In this document: positions 1 to 9,066 of the stretch, one piece after another | Layout of the letters: each line of letters opens with the position of its first letter | How positions within the stretch are numbered: the stretch's first letter is position 1 | Assembly: GCF_040801915.1 (NCBI RefSeq) | Contig: NZ_JBFMIA010000001.1 | Coordinates: 248,001-312,000 of the forward strand | DNA: 64,000 bases | Direction of reading: 5' to 3' | From: Jeotgalibacillus marinus | Lineage (GTDB): Bacteria; Bacillota; Bacilli; Bacillales; Jeotgalibacillaceae | Translations under genes and position numbers: made by a program | Notes under the pieces: generated by a model | Databases searched by the model: none | What the model was told of the DNA's origin: nothing | The model's input: only the letters and a program-made list of their open reading frames with translations

Positions 1-1801
1 AACCTTGCTTCACATGATCGATTTCTTCTTTCGTATTGTCCACCTTGTTTAACACTTCAGGTTTCATATCTTGTAACAAGGGACCCAACGTATCTTTGTC
101 TTTACTTGGTTCTCTAATTTCCTTTACGATTGTTGGCGCGATGCGATACCCTCCATTGGCAATGGTAGATACATATTGAGCCAGTTGCATGGTTGTGTAC
201 GTATCAAACTGACCGATAGATAAATCGAGAAGCTTACCTGGTATTAGTCGATCTACATCATTGGTTTGAACCCCTATGCTTTCTCTAGGTAGATCGATTT
301 GCGTTTCAACACCTAATCCAAACTGACCGAAGTAATTTCTCATTTTGTTAAATGCGGAAGTTGGGATATCAATTGGTTTTTCACGTTCATATGTTGCACC
401 GGCCATATCTATTGCAATCTTAAACATAAATCCGTTTGAGGATTTTTCTAATGCCTTCAAATCAGTATACATTTTGGGAGACTCCCCAGGATAAAACCAT
501 GAACTTTTTTCTGGAGTTTCTGCTATCTTTATGGGTTCGTCATATAACGACCCACCAACCTTAATAATCTCATCCTGGTATCCAGATAAGACCGTTGCTC
601 CTTTAACAGAAGAACCTGCTTCATAAGCATCTGTAAATGCACCGATAGTATAATCAAGGATTTCAGGTCCATTCTCCTCATTAACATATTGTTTACCAAC
701 CATCGATAAAACTTCTCCAGTTTTCGGATCCATCATCACAACAAATGCCCGGTCAAGTAATGGACGAGAACCACTTCCAGAACCGGTCTTCAGATCCCAC
801 AAATAGCCTTCTACGATTTCTTCAACCTCAGCCTGTAATTCCATATCAATAGAAAGAACTAAATCATTTCCACGCTCACCTTCTGCGATTGTCTCTTGAT
901 CGATTACATTCCCAGCTTTATCAGTGATCGTTTTATCTTTAGATTTTTGACCTTGCAAGATGGGTTCATATTGAAGCTCTAAGAAGCTCGTCCCCACTCG
1001 ATCATCTCTCGAATAGCCTTTTGAAAGATACGCGTCAATTTGTTCTTCAGGAATGGAACCGACTTTACCTAACGCTGATTTGAATACACCCTCATAGCGA
1101 TAGTCGCGTTTCCAATCAACCATGGTATTGACACCTGGAAGAGAATCTAACCGTTCATCTACTTTTGCAATTTCTTCGTCTGTAACATTTTCGTTTTTAA
1201 TCATTTGAGGGGACAAATTGGAACCTTTTTGCATTTCGCTGTAGATCGCTAGAGTTTCTAGATCTAGAGTATTAAGTTCTTCTTCAGTAATACGCTCACG
1301 AATTCGGTCACGGATTTCGTCATCGTATTCTTCTTCCTCAAGTTCTCCTTTTAGGTCTTCTTTCTCTTCATCTGTTATCTTCTCTTGTGCCAGGTCTTCA
1401 TTTAGTAGTCTCCAAAAGTCCTGTTTATCACGGTCCCTCAGCTTCTCAGTGTCCATTGTAATAAGATCAGCCAACTTTTCTGCTAGGTCTACCATATCTT
1501 CTGGTGTGTCTTGTTGTGTCCTAGTATAAATAATGGCATTAACTGGCTCATTATCGACAACGATATTCCCATTACGATCAAATATCTTACCTCGAGGAAT
1601 ACTTGTATTTACGACTACTTCTTCCGTTCGCTCGACCTCTCTTGCATGTGTTTCTCCATCTACAATTTGAACAAATCCTAACCTCAAAATAAGGGATGAG
1701 AACAATAAAAATATGGCAAAAAAGAGCACGTTCATTCTTGATGACACATGATTCTTTTTTGATTTTTTTTCTTTTTTGGAGCGTACTGCGTTTTTATTCA
1801 A
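1..1801 (-). CDS. pbpA: Class B penicillin-binding protein (PBP2 family), C-terminus cut by window edge
   Basis: Transpeptidase that cross-links peptidoglycan at the outer face of the membrane. The reading frame runs off the left edge, so about 600 residues are visible and the KTG motif is outside the window. Seen: a basic cytoplasmic start, one membrane anchor (LFFAIFLLFSSLILRLG), the PBP dimerisation region beginning IPRGKIFDRNG, the active-site box AGSSVKGAT (Ser-x-x-Lys) and the SSN box. I chose a TTG start at 1799-1801, preceded by AAAGGAAG. In B. subtilis pbpA lies next to sodA, as here. Family assignment is firm; the symbol rests on synteny. Confidence 0.9.
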   Translation of the reverse strand, partial: MNKNAVRSKKEKKSKKNHVSSRMNVLFFAIFLLFSSLILRLGFVQIVDGETHAREVERTEEVVVNTSIPRGKIFDRNGNIVVDNEPVNAIIYTRTQQDTPEDMVDLAEKLADLITMDTEKLRDRDKQDFWRLLNEDLAQEKITDEEKEDLKGELEEEEYDDEIRDRIRERITEEELNTLDLETLAIYSEMQKGSNLSPQMIKNENVTDEEIAKVDERLDSLPGVNTMVDWKRDYRYEGVFKSALGKVGSIPEEQIDAYLSKGYSRDDRVGTSFLELQYEPILQGQKSKDKTITDKAGNVIDQETIAEGERGNDLVLSIDMELQAEVEEIVEGYLWDLKTGSGSGSRPLLDRAFVVMMDPKTGEVLSMVGKQYVNEENGPEILDYTIGAFTDAYEAGSSVKGATVLSGYQDEIIKVGGSLYDEPIKIAETPEKSSWFYPGESPKMYTDLKALEKSSNGFMFKIAIDMAGATYEREKPIDIPTSAFNKMRNYFGQFGLGVETQIDLPRESIGVQTNDVDRLIPGKLLDLSIGQFDTYTTMQLAQYVSTIANGGYRIAPTIVKEIREPSKDKDTLGPLLQDMKPEVLNKVDNTKEEIDHVKQG

Positions 1802-2030
1802 TCGCGTTCTTCCTTTCTAGACGTAAGAATTCTTATACTCGATACTATAGAACATTAACGATGGTTTCTATAGTAGAATGGTCCTTTTTCACACTAGCGT
1901 TTTTTCCATGCTACTTTTACAAAGTTTCTTCTATCTTAATTATACAGGAAAATAGTTCTCTTACAAAATATGAAATAATGAAAGTCATTTTTACTTCTTC
2001 TCGATTAATAAAAATCCAACCGTATCACGT

Positions 2031-2066
2031 AAAAAAGAGCCCACGCACAATTGTACATGGGCTCTT
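2031..2066 (-). terminator. Intrinsic terminator of sodA
   Basis: A 9-bp stem (AAGAGCCCA with TGGGCTCTT, arms 2035-2043 and 2058-2066) is followed on the minus strand by a run of T. It sits directly after the sodA stop codon. The 230 bases between it and pbpA must hold the pbpA promoter, which I could not place with confidence. Confidence 0.85.
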
Positions 2067-2077
2067 AAGAACGGGAG

Positions 2078-2686
2078 TTATTTAGCTCCAACGTAAAGCT
2101 TTTCAACTACATTCCAGTCAACAACGCTCCAAAAAGCATTGATATAATCTGGACGTTTGTTTTGATATTTAAGGTAATAAGCGTGCTCCCAAACATCAAG
2201 ACCCACAATTGGCGTTTTACCTTCTGTTATTGGAGAATCTTGGTTTGGCGTGCTTGTAATTTCAAGCTGACCGTTGTTAACAACTAGCCATGCCCAACCA
2301 GAACCGAATCGACCTGCTCCAGCTGCAGCAAATTCTTCTTTGAATTTTTCAAAGCTACCGAATTTATCGTTGATTGCCGTAGCAAGCTCGCCGCTTGGCT
2401 CTCCACCACCGTTTGGTGAAAGGATGTTCCAGAAAAATGAATGGTTCGCATGTCCACCGCCATTGTTACGAACGGCTGGACGAATTGATTCTGGTACGCT
2501 GTTTAAGCCAGCTACTAGCTCATCGATTGTTTTAGATTGAAGACCGTCATGACCTTGAAGCGCGTCATTTAATTTCGTGACATATGTGTTGTGATGTTTC
2601 GTGTGGTGGATATTCATGGTGTCCTTGTCGAAATGCGGTTCTAGTGCGTCATATGAATACGGTAGTTCTGGTAAAGTAAATCCCAT
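2078..2686 (-). CDS. sodA: Manganese/iron superoxide dismutase
   Basis: Converts superoxide to hydrogen peroxide and oxygen in the cytoplasm. The 202-residue protein begins MGFTLPELPYSYDALEPHF. It shows the expected metal ligands: His27, a His in GGGHANHSFFW near residue 82, and Asp and His in DVWEHAYY near residues 164-168. Length is normal for the family. The frame is open further upstream, but the ATG at 2684-2686 has GGAGG just before it and matches the family start. Single gene with its own terminator. Confidence 0.97.
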   Translation of the reverse strand: MGFTLPELPYSYDALEPHFDKDTMNIHHTKHHNTYVTKLNDALQGHDGLQSKTIDELVAGLNSVPESIRPAVRNNGGGHANHSFFWNILSPNGGGEPSGELATAINDKFGSFEKFKEEFAAAGAGRFGSGWAWLVVNNGQLEITSTPNQDSPITEGKTPIVGLDVWEHAYYLKYQNKRPDYINAFWSVVDWNVVEKLYVGAK

Positions 2687-2842
2687 GATTAAATTCCTCC
2701 CTATGTAAGTTTGTTTGAATCGACGATTTAACGATTCATCATTTCTATAGTAGCGTACCAAATACTCAGCAAAGCATCAATAGATTTGTTTGCTAGCTTG
2801 ATAAATTTAGATTCGTATTAATTTACTGGAATCATGAATCAT

Positions 2843-3325
2843 TTAAAATACAAAGAACAAAAAGATTACGATCATAACAAGCTGGACTGCACCTTTCGTA
2901 ATAATCGAGGTGACAAACCCGAGGAGAGAACCAAAGCCAATTTTAATTGCTTGCTTAATAGGTGTACGGTTAACGAGCCATTCTCCGATCACAGCACCAA
3001 GAAAAGGACCAAGAAGGATACCAAAAAGCGGAATCACAAACGGACCAACTAATAAGCCAATGGTGCTTCCCACTATACCAGCGTTGGATCCTCCGAAGCG
3101 CTTTACACCAAATAAATTAGATACATAATCAGCGCCAAATAGAAGGATAACCAAGAGGATTTGCACCATCCAAAAAAACCAATTGAAAGGATCGAAAGAA
3201 AAAAGAACTCCATACAATAAAAACCCAACAATAATAAATAATACACTTGGGATAATCGGATAAATCAATCCGATGAATGCGATAAGAAAAACAATTGAAA
3301 TAACAATCCAGTAAAATGTCTCCAC
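2843..3325 (-). CDS. yqgC: DUF456 family membrane protein
   Basis: A 160-residue integral membrane protein of unknown function. It is made almost entirely of hydrophobic segments, with glycine-rich repeats such as GIVGSTIGLLVGPFVIPLFGI typical of DUF456. The start is a GTG (3323-3325) behind AAAGGGA. In B. subtilis yqgC is also adjacent to sodA, which supports the name. No catalytic motif is visible. Confidence 0.85.
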   Translation of the reverse strand: METFYWIVISIVFLIAFIGLIYPIIPSVLFIIVGFLLYGVLFSFDPFNWFFWMVQILLVILLFGADYVSNLFGVKRFGGSNAGIVGSTIGLLVGPFVIPLFGILLGPFLGAVIGEWLVNRTPIKQAIKIGFGSLLGFVTSIITKGAVQLVMIVIFLFFVF

Positions 3326-3410
3326 AGTTCCCTTTCCTACTCCCCACTTTTTTCCTCATCATACCAAAAATTATTCACCTTATCTATCTACATCTCATCT
3401 TAAGTTATAC

Positions 3411-3441
3411 AAAAAGAGAGGCACCCAAAAGGTCCCTCTCC
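3411..3441 (-). terminator. Intrinsic terminator of the Na/Pi cotransporter gene
   Basis: An 11-bp stem with one mismatch (arms 3416-3426 and 3431-3441, loop AAAA) is followed on the minus strand by a T run. It ends seven bases below the cotransporter stop codon. Confidence 0.85.
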
Positions 3442-3447
3442 CATTTA

Positions 3448-5079
3448 TTATTTTCGTAACCCTAATACTGCCTCAGCAATATTTACTGCATGGTCACCAA
3501 TTCGCTCAAGGTTGCTGACAATATCTACGAACACGATTCCAGATTGTGCCGTGCATTGTCCTTCGTTCAAACGAATAATATGCCTTTTACGGAATTTACG
3601 TTCCAATTTATCAATTAAATCTTCTTTTTGTGCAACGTCCCTGGCAATTTCCTGATCATTTTGATCAAGTGCTTCAATCGATTTTGATACAGCGTCAATT
3701 GCTAACGTGAACATTTCGGTTAAATCGTCCATTGCCTCACTTGTCATCTTAACTTTATTGGCAAGCTGATAATCAACAAGCTCAATAATGTTTTCAAAAT
3801 GATCTCCAATTCGTTCAATGTCACGAACCGTGTCCATCAAATTTGAATGGCGTTCGGATTCAATCGCAGATAGGGAAGATCCTGAAAGCGTCACAAGGTA
3901 ATCGGTGATTTTACTATCAAGATTATTTATTGCGTCTTCTACTTGATACCCTAATTCAGCTTTTTTTGTATTCTTCGTTTTTAAATAGTCAAATGTCTCA
4001 TTCAATCCTTGGACGGCAAATGAACCCATACGTAGTACTTCTTCTTTTGCTTGCCCAAGCGCGATTGATGGTGATTGTTCAATAAAATGCGGATCCAAAT
4101 GCTTAGGCTTAAATTCAAGCACAACATCTTTTCCCGGTACCAATTTCGTAACAACAACCGCTAATACTGCGATGAACGGAAATTGAATGATGGTATTTGA
4201 AATGTTAAACGTACCGTGTGCAAAAGCGATTTGCATGGCCGGTTCTAAATTTAGAAATTGATCAAACCAAACAATTAATCGTGTAAATGGAACAAGTAGA
4301 ATGACAAAGATGAGTGTTCCAATTATATTAAACAAAACATGGACTGCTGCCGCTCTTTTCGCAGCAACTGAAGCTCCAATCGCAGCTAATACTGCTGTAA
4401 TGGTTGTACCAATGTTATCTCCAAATAACACCGGAATCGCTGCCTGTAGCGTGATTAAATCTTCAGAATATAACCCTTGGAGTACCCCAATCGTTGCACT
4501 GGAACTCTGTACGATCATGGTGAAAAGCGTCCCAACAATTACACCTAACACAGGAATGTCACTCATGCTTTGCGTTAGATCAATGAAAGATTGTAGTTCT
4601 CGAAGTGGCTTCATCCCATCACTCATAAGTTCTAAACCATAAAATAATAAACCGAAGCCAAAAATAATTTGACCGAAATTATTTATTTTATTCTTTTTAA
4701 TAAAAAATAAAAGGAATGCGCCTAAAGCGGCAATCGGCAAAGCGTATTCTCCAATATTAATACCGATAATAAAAGCTGTAACAGTTGTACCAATATTAGC
4801 ACCCATAATGACACCAATTGCTTGTCTAAGTGTCATAAACCCCGCACTTACTAATCCTATAGTAATAACAGTCGTACCTGTACTTGTTTGTAAAAGAACC
4901 GTTACAAATATACCTGCTAAAACTCCCATGAACGGATTGGTCGTGAAGCGATCAAGAATCTCTCTTAAACGATCACCCGCAGACTTTTGGAGACCATCTC
5001 CCATATATTTAAGACCGAAGAGAAAGATTCCGAGTCCTCCAATAAATTGAAAGAACACTTCCTGCCAGTTAACTTCCAT
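3448..5079 (-). CDS. Na/Pi cotransporter family protein with C-terminal PhoU-like domain
   Basis: Predicted sodium-coupled phosphate carrier in the cytoplasmic membrane. Residues 1 to about 310 hold the duplicated Na/Pi cotransporter core with the QSSS-type signatures LLQTSTGTTVITIG and MIVQSSSATIGVL. The remaining 230 residues form a helical PhoU-like domain (LMDTVRDIERIGDHFENI and SNLERIGDHAVNIAEAV). Length 543 fits this NptA/YjbB-like architecture. B. subtilis keeps a Na/Pi-type gene (yqeW) next to rpsU instead; that slot is empty here. ATG start at 5079; the SD is weak (AGGGG). Confidence 0.92.
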   Translation of the reverse strand: MEVNWQEVFFQFIGGLGIFLFGLKYMGDGLQKSAGDRLREILDRFTTNPFMGVLAGIFVTVLLQTSTGTTVITIGLVSAGFMTLRQAIGVIMGANIGTTVTAFIIGINIGEYALPIAALGAFLLFFIKKNKINNFGQIIFGFGLLFYGLELMSDGMKPLRELQSFIDLTQSMSDIPVLGVIVGTLFTMIVQSSSATIGVLQGLYSEDLITLQAAIPVLFGDNIGTTITAVLAAIGASVAAKRAAAVHVLFNIIGTLIFVILLVPFTRLIVWFDQFLNLEPAMQIAFAHGTFNISNTIIQFPFIAVLAVVVTKLVPGKDVVLEFKPKHLDPHFIEQSPSIALGQAKEEVLRMGSFAVQGLNETFDYLKTKNTKKAELGYQVEDAINNLDSKITDYLVTLSGSSLSAIESERHSNLMDTVRDIERIGDHFENIIELVDYQLANKVKMTSEAMDDLTEMFTLAIDAVSKSIEALDQNDQEIARDVAQKEDLIDKLERKFRKRHIIRLNEGQCTAQSGIVFVDIVSNLERIGDHAVNIAEAVLGLRK

Positions 5080-5338
5080 TATTTCAACCCCTGTTAAACA
5101 AATTTAGACACATTTCGTGAAAACCCTCTACAATTATTAAATCTTTCTATCGTTAAGTAAAGAGTTAAATGCGAAATTTTACAATCGGTTAATATTCAGT
5201 GCGTTATGTTACAAACAGATGACAAAAGATTAAATATTCAGCTCATTAATCCATGCGTTTTCCTTGTCTGTTAGCTGATTAGAGAAGTACAATGAAAGAG
5301 GAAAGTAAATTTATTGTTCTTAGGAGGATTCACGCTGC

Positions 5339-6109
5339 ATGGACGTATTTAAACAGTTGTGGAAAAGCTTGTACTCACCAAAAGATATTGCCCGTTTTCG
5401 ATTTCAGGGAATCGGTAAAACCATACTCTTTCTATTTATATTAATACTTCTTTCACTCATCCCAACTGCTATTAAAGTGACACAAATAGGTAATTCTATT
5501 TTCACTCAAGGTCAAGAAATTATACAAAGTAAACTGCCCACTTTCGAGGTTCAAGATGGTGCACTCATTTCTTCAAGTAATGAACCTGTAAAAGTAAATC
5601 ATTCAGATTTCACAGTAATTGTAGATGACAGTGGAGAACTACAACCAGAAAATTTTAGAAATCAATTCAATACCGTTGCACTTCTTCAAAATGAAGTGGT
5701 GGTGGCAGGTCAACAATACCCTTATTCCATGTTCAGTAGTGCGACTTTTAACTCAGACGATATTTCATCTTTACTTGCCTCTCTTAATGGTGCTAAGGTG
5801 ATCATCTTTACCCTTATCTTTTTTGTCATGTACGTTTTTTCATCTGCATTGATGTTTTTGAAGGTGGCGATCTTTGCCGCTATTGGTTTATTATTTGCCA
5901 ACTTGCTTGAAAAAAAACTCACCTATCGTCATAGCTTCCGTATAGCAGCCTACAGTGTGGTCCTATCAACGGTGTTCTTTATGATTGTTGGTATTATTGG
6001 TTCAACCATTCCAGCTGCAAACTTTGTAAATTGGCTGGTCACAAGCATCATGCTTCACTTAGCTATTAAAGAAATTCCTTCGAGAAAACCTCGAACAAAC
6101 GCATCTTGA
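5339..6109 (+). CDS. yqgB: DUF1189 family membrane protein
   Basis: A 256-residue protein of unknown function, with one N-terminal membrane segment (about residues 28-48), an extracytoplasmic middle (about 50-155) and three C-terminal segments. The opening MDVFKQLWKSLYSPKDIARF is characteristic of DUF1189. It follows a clear AGGAGG and ATG. The equivalent position in B. subtilis is yqgB. It is divergent from the cotransporter and is followed by two terminator-like hairpins. Confidence 0.85.
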   Translation: MDVFKQLWKSLYSPKDIARFRFQGIGKTILFLFILILLSLIPTAIKVTQIGNSIFTQGQEIIQSKLPTFEVQDGALISSSNEPVKVNHSDFTVIVDDSGELQPENFRNQFNTVALLQNEVVVAGQQYPYSMFSSATFNSDDISSLLASLNGAKVIIFTLIFFVMYVFSSALMFLKVAIFAAIGLLFANLLEKKLTYRHSFRIAAYSVVLSTVFFMIVGIIGSTIPAANFVNWLVTSIMLHLAIKEIPSRKPRTNAS

Positions 6110-6129
6110 AATTGAAATCAGGATGCGTT
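6098..6129 (+). terminator. First hairpin after yqgB
   Basis: The stem AACGCATC/GATGCGTT (arms 6098-6105 and 6122-6129) extends inward with a GU pair. It overlaps the last codons of yqgB and is followed by only a short T-rich tail. Confidence 0.55.
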
Positions 6130-6221
6130 CTTTAATGAACAAAAACCACTTTAACTAGCTAGCTCCATTAGTTAATTTTAACTGAACTGAACTCAGCACC
6201 CATCCAAACCACCCAACAAGA

Positions 6222-6254
6222 AAGCATCCTGAACCCAACAGGATGCTTTTCTTG
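6222..6254 (+). terminator. Second terminator after yqgB
   Basis: A perfect 10-bp stem (AAGCATCCTG with CAGGATGCTT, arms 6222-6231 and 6239-6248) is followed by a T-rich stretch. Its stem repeats the GCATC-CTGA sequence of the hairpin 100 bases upstream. Confidence 0.8.
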
Positions 6255-6381
6255 TTAAAAATGAAGGAACAAAACGCGTCCAGCAGAAAGTTTTATTATT
6301 TTTATGTGGAAAGATTCATGTAAAAAACATTCTAATGTTGATTTTCTTCGCATATGCTCACGGAAGATTTCTTTTTAAGAG

Positions 6382-6684
6382 GTGATTAAAATTAAAAAAT
6401 TAGTCTGTCTTTTCCTAATTGCGTTCTTTTCTTTTATTTTTTATATGGATATTACACAAGGAACCATCGATCAAGTAGTTCCTGTTCAATCACAAACCAT
6501 TACAGGTGTTGAAGCGATCGCAAGGCCAGGTGATTCATTATTAACGATGTTAAAACGACATGATCTACTCCCTTCATCTGTTAATGTTGATCAATTATCC
6601 AATGAATTCTCAGCACTTAACCAAGGAATAGCCCCCCACAAAATTATTACTGGTGAACGCTATTTGCTTCCAATTCCAAATTAA
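6382..6684 (+). CDS. yqfZ: YqfZ-like secreted or membrane-anchored small protein
   Basis: About 100 residues: a basic N-terminus, one hydrophobic signal/anchor (LVCLFLIAFFSFIFYM), then a soluble domain with the LysM-like pattern ARPGDSLLTMLKRHD and a closing GERYLLPIPN. It sits directly upstream of ispG, as yqfZ does in B. subtilis. Start choice is unusual: the only standard in-frame start before the anchor is a GTG (6382-6384) that itself lies inside the SD-like AAGAGGTGAT. Initiation at an ATT a few codons later (6385 or 6391) is possible. Function unknown; wall binding is inference from the LysM-like pattern. Confidence 0.75.
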   Translation: MIKIKKLVCLFLIAFFSFIFYMDITQGTIDQVVPVQSQTITGVEAIARPGDSLLTMLKRHDLLPSSVNVDQLSNEFSALNQGIAPHKIITGERYLLPIPN

Positions 6685-6799
6685 ACGACTTCCCGTGTTC
6701 TATTCCTTGTCAAGTACAATTCAACACTGTTAAAATGAATGAGGAACCTTTACAATGGACAAGCAAAGCAAGTACACACAAAAAGGGAGCGAATGACAC

Positions 6800-7915
6800 T
6801 TGGGTGACATTATACATCGTTCAAACACACGACCAGTCAAAGTTGGCGACCTAACAATTGGTGGAAGTGATGAACTATTTATTCAAAGTATGACAACAAC
6901 CAAAACACACGACGTTGAGGCAACAGTTGCTGAAATTCATCGTTTAGAAGAAGCAGGATGCCAAATTGTGCGTGTTGCCTGCCCAGATGAGCGTGCGGCT
7001 GATGCGATTGCAGATATAAAAAAACAAATTAACATTCCTCTTGTGGTGGATATTCATTTTGATTACAAGCTTGCTTTAAAAGCGATCGAAGGCGGTGCTG
7101 ATAAAATCAGGATCAACCCCGGAAACATCGGTCGTCGTGAAAAAGTGGAAGCTGTTGTAAACGCAGCAAAAGCTAAAAATATACCGATCCGTATCGGTGT
7201 GAACGCTGGTAGCTTAGAGCGTAAAATCGTTGAAAAATATGGTTATCCAACTGCTGACGGCATGGTTGAAAGCGCCTTGCATCATATTAAGATTTTAGAG
7301 GATCTAAATTTTCACGATATAATCGTGTCAATGAAAGCTTCTGACGTTAATTTAGCCATTGAGGCGTATGAAAAAGCGTCCAAAGCGTTTGATTATCCTC
7401 TTCACTTAGGGATTACTGAATCAGGTACTCTCTTTGCAGGTACTGTTAAAAGTGCTGCGGGTCTAGGTGCCATACTTAGTCAAGGAATCGGAAACACACT
7501 TCGTATCTCATTAAGTGCCGATCCCGTTGAAGAAGTGAAAGTAGCAAGAGAATTGTTAAAATCATTCAGTCTTTCATCAAATGCCGCTACACTTATTTCT
7601 TGCCCTACTTGTGGACGCATCGAGATTGATTTGATTTCAATTGCCAACGAAGTGGAAGAGTACATCTCAACAATTAAAGCACCGCTTAAAGTTGCTGTTC
7701 TAGGTTGTGCAGTAAACGGTCCTGGTGAAGCACGTGAAGCGGATATCGGTATCGCGGGAGCTCGCGGTGAAGGCTTGCTCTTTATGAAAGGTAAGACGGT
7801 CCGCAAAGTCCCTGAAGAAACAATGGTCGATGAATTAAAAATTGAAATCGACAAGCTTGCAGAAGAACACTACCGTAAACAACGCGAAGAAGCAGAAACA
7901 GCAACATCGTCATAA
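6800..7915 (+). CDS. ispG: 4-hydroxy-3-methylbut-2-en-1-yl diphosphate synthase (IspG/GcpE)
   Basis: Iron-sulfur enzyme of the MEP pathway that converts MEcPP to HMBPP for isoprenoid synthesis. Its partner ispH is encoded at 15 kb. The 371 residues start MGDIIHRSNTRPVKVG and carry the barrel signature RINPGNIG. The three 4Fe-4S ligands are Cys268 and Cys271 (CPTCGR) and Cys303 (LGCAVNGPGEA). The start is TTG at 6800, preceded by AAGGGAG. An ATG at 6793 is out of frame and encodes only M-T-L-G before a TGA that overlaps the ispG start region. Confidence 0.96.
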   Translation: MGDIIHRSNTRPVKVGDLTIGGSDELFIQSMTTTKTHDVEATVAEIHRLEEAGCQIVRVACPDERAADAIADIKKQINIPLVVDIHFDYKLALKAIEGGADKIRINPGNIGRREKVEAVVNAAKAKNIPIRIGVNAGSLERKIVEKYGYPTADGMVESALHHIKILEDLNFHDIIVSMKASDVNLAIEAYEKASKAFDYPLHLGITESGTLFAGTVKSAAGLGAILSQGIGNTLRISLSADPVEEVKVARELLKSFSLSSNAATLISCPTCGRIEIDLISIANEVEEYISTIKAPLKVAVLGCAVNGPGEAREADIGIAGARGEGLLFMKGKTVRKVPEETMVDELKIEIDKLAEEHYRKQREEAETATSS

Positions 7916-7922
7916 AACTTTT

Positions 7923-7973
7923 TCTAACACAAAAATCGGACTCACACCATGTGAGTCCGATTTTTGTGTTAGA
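7923..7973. terminator. Bidirectional terminator between ispG and yqfX
   Basis: A perfect 23-bp inverted repeat (7923-7945 with 7951-7973, loop ACCAT) has A/T-rich outer arms that provide a T run on either strand. It serves the convergent ispG and yqfX; the yqfX stop codon (7969-7971) lies inside the stem. Confidence 0.92.
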
Positions 7974-8325
7974 AGAACGGGAACACGATCAAACCTAGAA
8001 CAACTGACAAAATACCAAGTCCAATTCCCCAACTTCCAGCTTTTGAACTTTCTGATTTACGTGCAATGAAACCTAAGATAATTGCTATCGCTCCAAAAAG
8101 CACTGGAGAGGTAAACAATGCAATAATCCCAACAATTAAAGACGCAAAACCCATCCACACGCCACGATTAGTGTTGTCAATTTTCCCATCTCGTTCAGGC
8201 TCGTCGTATGTGTTGTAGGCATCGTTCGCATTTATTTGAGCCAGCTCGCTGCCCGTTTCTTCATCATAGGAAGATCTTTCACCATTCTTTTCCAAGCCCG
8301 TTTGATTGTTTTTCTCTTCATACAT
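7969..8325 (-). CDS. yqfX: DUF4190-like small membrane protein
   Basis: About 118 residues: a polar, acidic N-terminal half (MYEEKNNQTGLEKNGERSS) and two membrane helices (GVWMGFASLIVGIIALF and a Gly-rich second one ending LIVFPFF). This is the YqfX/DUF4190 layout and matches its place between ispG and yqfW in B. subtilis. The frame is open another 20 codons upstream, but AAAGGAG precedes the ATG at 8325. A TTG one codon earlier is equally spaced. Function unknown. Confidence 0.8.
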   Translation of the reverse strand: MYEEKNNQTGLEKNGERSSYDEETGSELAQINANDAYNTYDEPERDGKIDNTNRGVWMGFASLIVGIIALFTSPVLFGAIAIILGFIARKSESSKAGSWGIGLGILSVVLGLIVFPFF

Positions 8326-8416
8326 CAACGTCGACTCCTTTCTTGCCATAGTGGCATACTTAGTATGTACGCAATTCAAATTCAATACATATGGTAATTT
8401 TTTTGCTCATCGGTTG

Positions 8417-8425
8417 TGATACAAT
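8417..8425 (+). promoter_or_regulatory. Candidate extended -10 promoter for yqfW
   Basis: TG-A-TACAAT reads as an extended -10 element about 30 bases before the yqfW start. No good -35 box accompanies it. Confidence 0.4.
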
Positions 8426-8456
8426 AATAGCAACACACTAAAGGAGCTTTGTAACG

Positions 8457-9032
8457 ATGATGAAACGTTTTGGAATTGATATAGATGGCACAGTTACGTG
8501 TCCAACATCTATACTCCCTTATATAAATAAAGCTTTCAACCGTTCTTTGTCACTTCAGCATGTAACGGAGTATGATCTAACAAAGGCTTTACCAGATATT
8601 TCACCCACCGCTTTTTCCGAGTGGTTTTTACAAGCAGAGCCAGCTATTTATTCTTCCTCTCCTGTCGTTGAGCATGCAGACAAGATTCTTAGGGAGTGGA
8701 AAACTGAACATGAATTATTTTTTATTAGCGCTCGAAGCGAAAAGCACCTGGATTTAACGGCAGAGTGGTTTAAGCAAAAAAACATTGATTATGATCATAT
8801 CGAGCTCATTGGCTCACATGACAAAGTCACAGCTGTAAAAAAATATAAAGTTGATATTTTCTTCGAAGACAAACACGACAACGCAGTCATGATCCACGAG
8901 CAATGCGGAATCCCTGTCATTCTTTTCGACACACCCTATAACCAAGAAACCATCCCAAACGGAGTTATTAGAGTAAACAACTGGTTAGAAGCGAGAAACT
9001 GGGTAAATAATTGGCTTTCAAACAAAGAATAA
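8457..9032 (+). CDS. yqfW: HAD-superfamily 5'-nucleotidase-like protein
   Basis: A 191-residue HAD phosphatase of the 5'(3')-deoxyribonucleotidase (NT5C) type. Motif I is FGIDIDGTV (nucleophile Asp and general acid Asp near residues 7-9). FFISARSEK serves as motif II, Lys in HDKVTAVKKYKVD as motif III, and FFEDKHDNA as motif IV. Substrate is not established. Clear AAGGAG before ATG-ATG. Single gene, convergent with zur through a shared terminator. Confidence 0.85.
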   Translation: MMKRFGIDIDGTVTCPTSILPYINKAFNRSLSLQHVTEYDLTKALPDISPTAFSEWFLQAEPAIYSSSPVVEHADKILREWKTEHELFFISARSEKHLDLTAEWFKQKNIDYDHIELIGSHDKVTAVKKYKVDIFFEDKHDNAVMIHEQCGIPVILFDTPYNQETIPNGVIRVNNWLEARNWVNNWLSNKE

Positions 9033-9066
9033 AACGATCCCCTACGAAAAGGTAGGGGATCGTTTT
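9031..9066. terminator. Bidirectional terminator between yqfW and zur
   Basis: A perfect 15-bp inverted repeat (9031-9045 with 9052-9066, loop GAAAAG) has AAAA/TTTT outer ends. It includes the stop codons of both convergent genes. Confidence 0.92.

Noticed and set aside
1696..2085. 129-residue plus-strand ORF across the pbpA start
   Set aside because: It overlaps the conserved N-terminus of pbpA and the sodA terminator on the other strand, and its sequence is hydrophobic low-complexity antisense of an AT-rich leader.
5170..5215. PhoP box upstream of the Na/Pi cotransporter
   Set aside because: TTTACA and TTAATA occur 5 bp apart, but further repeats are absent; not enough for a PhoP site.
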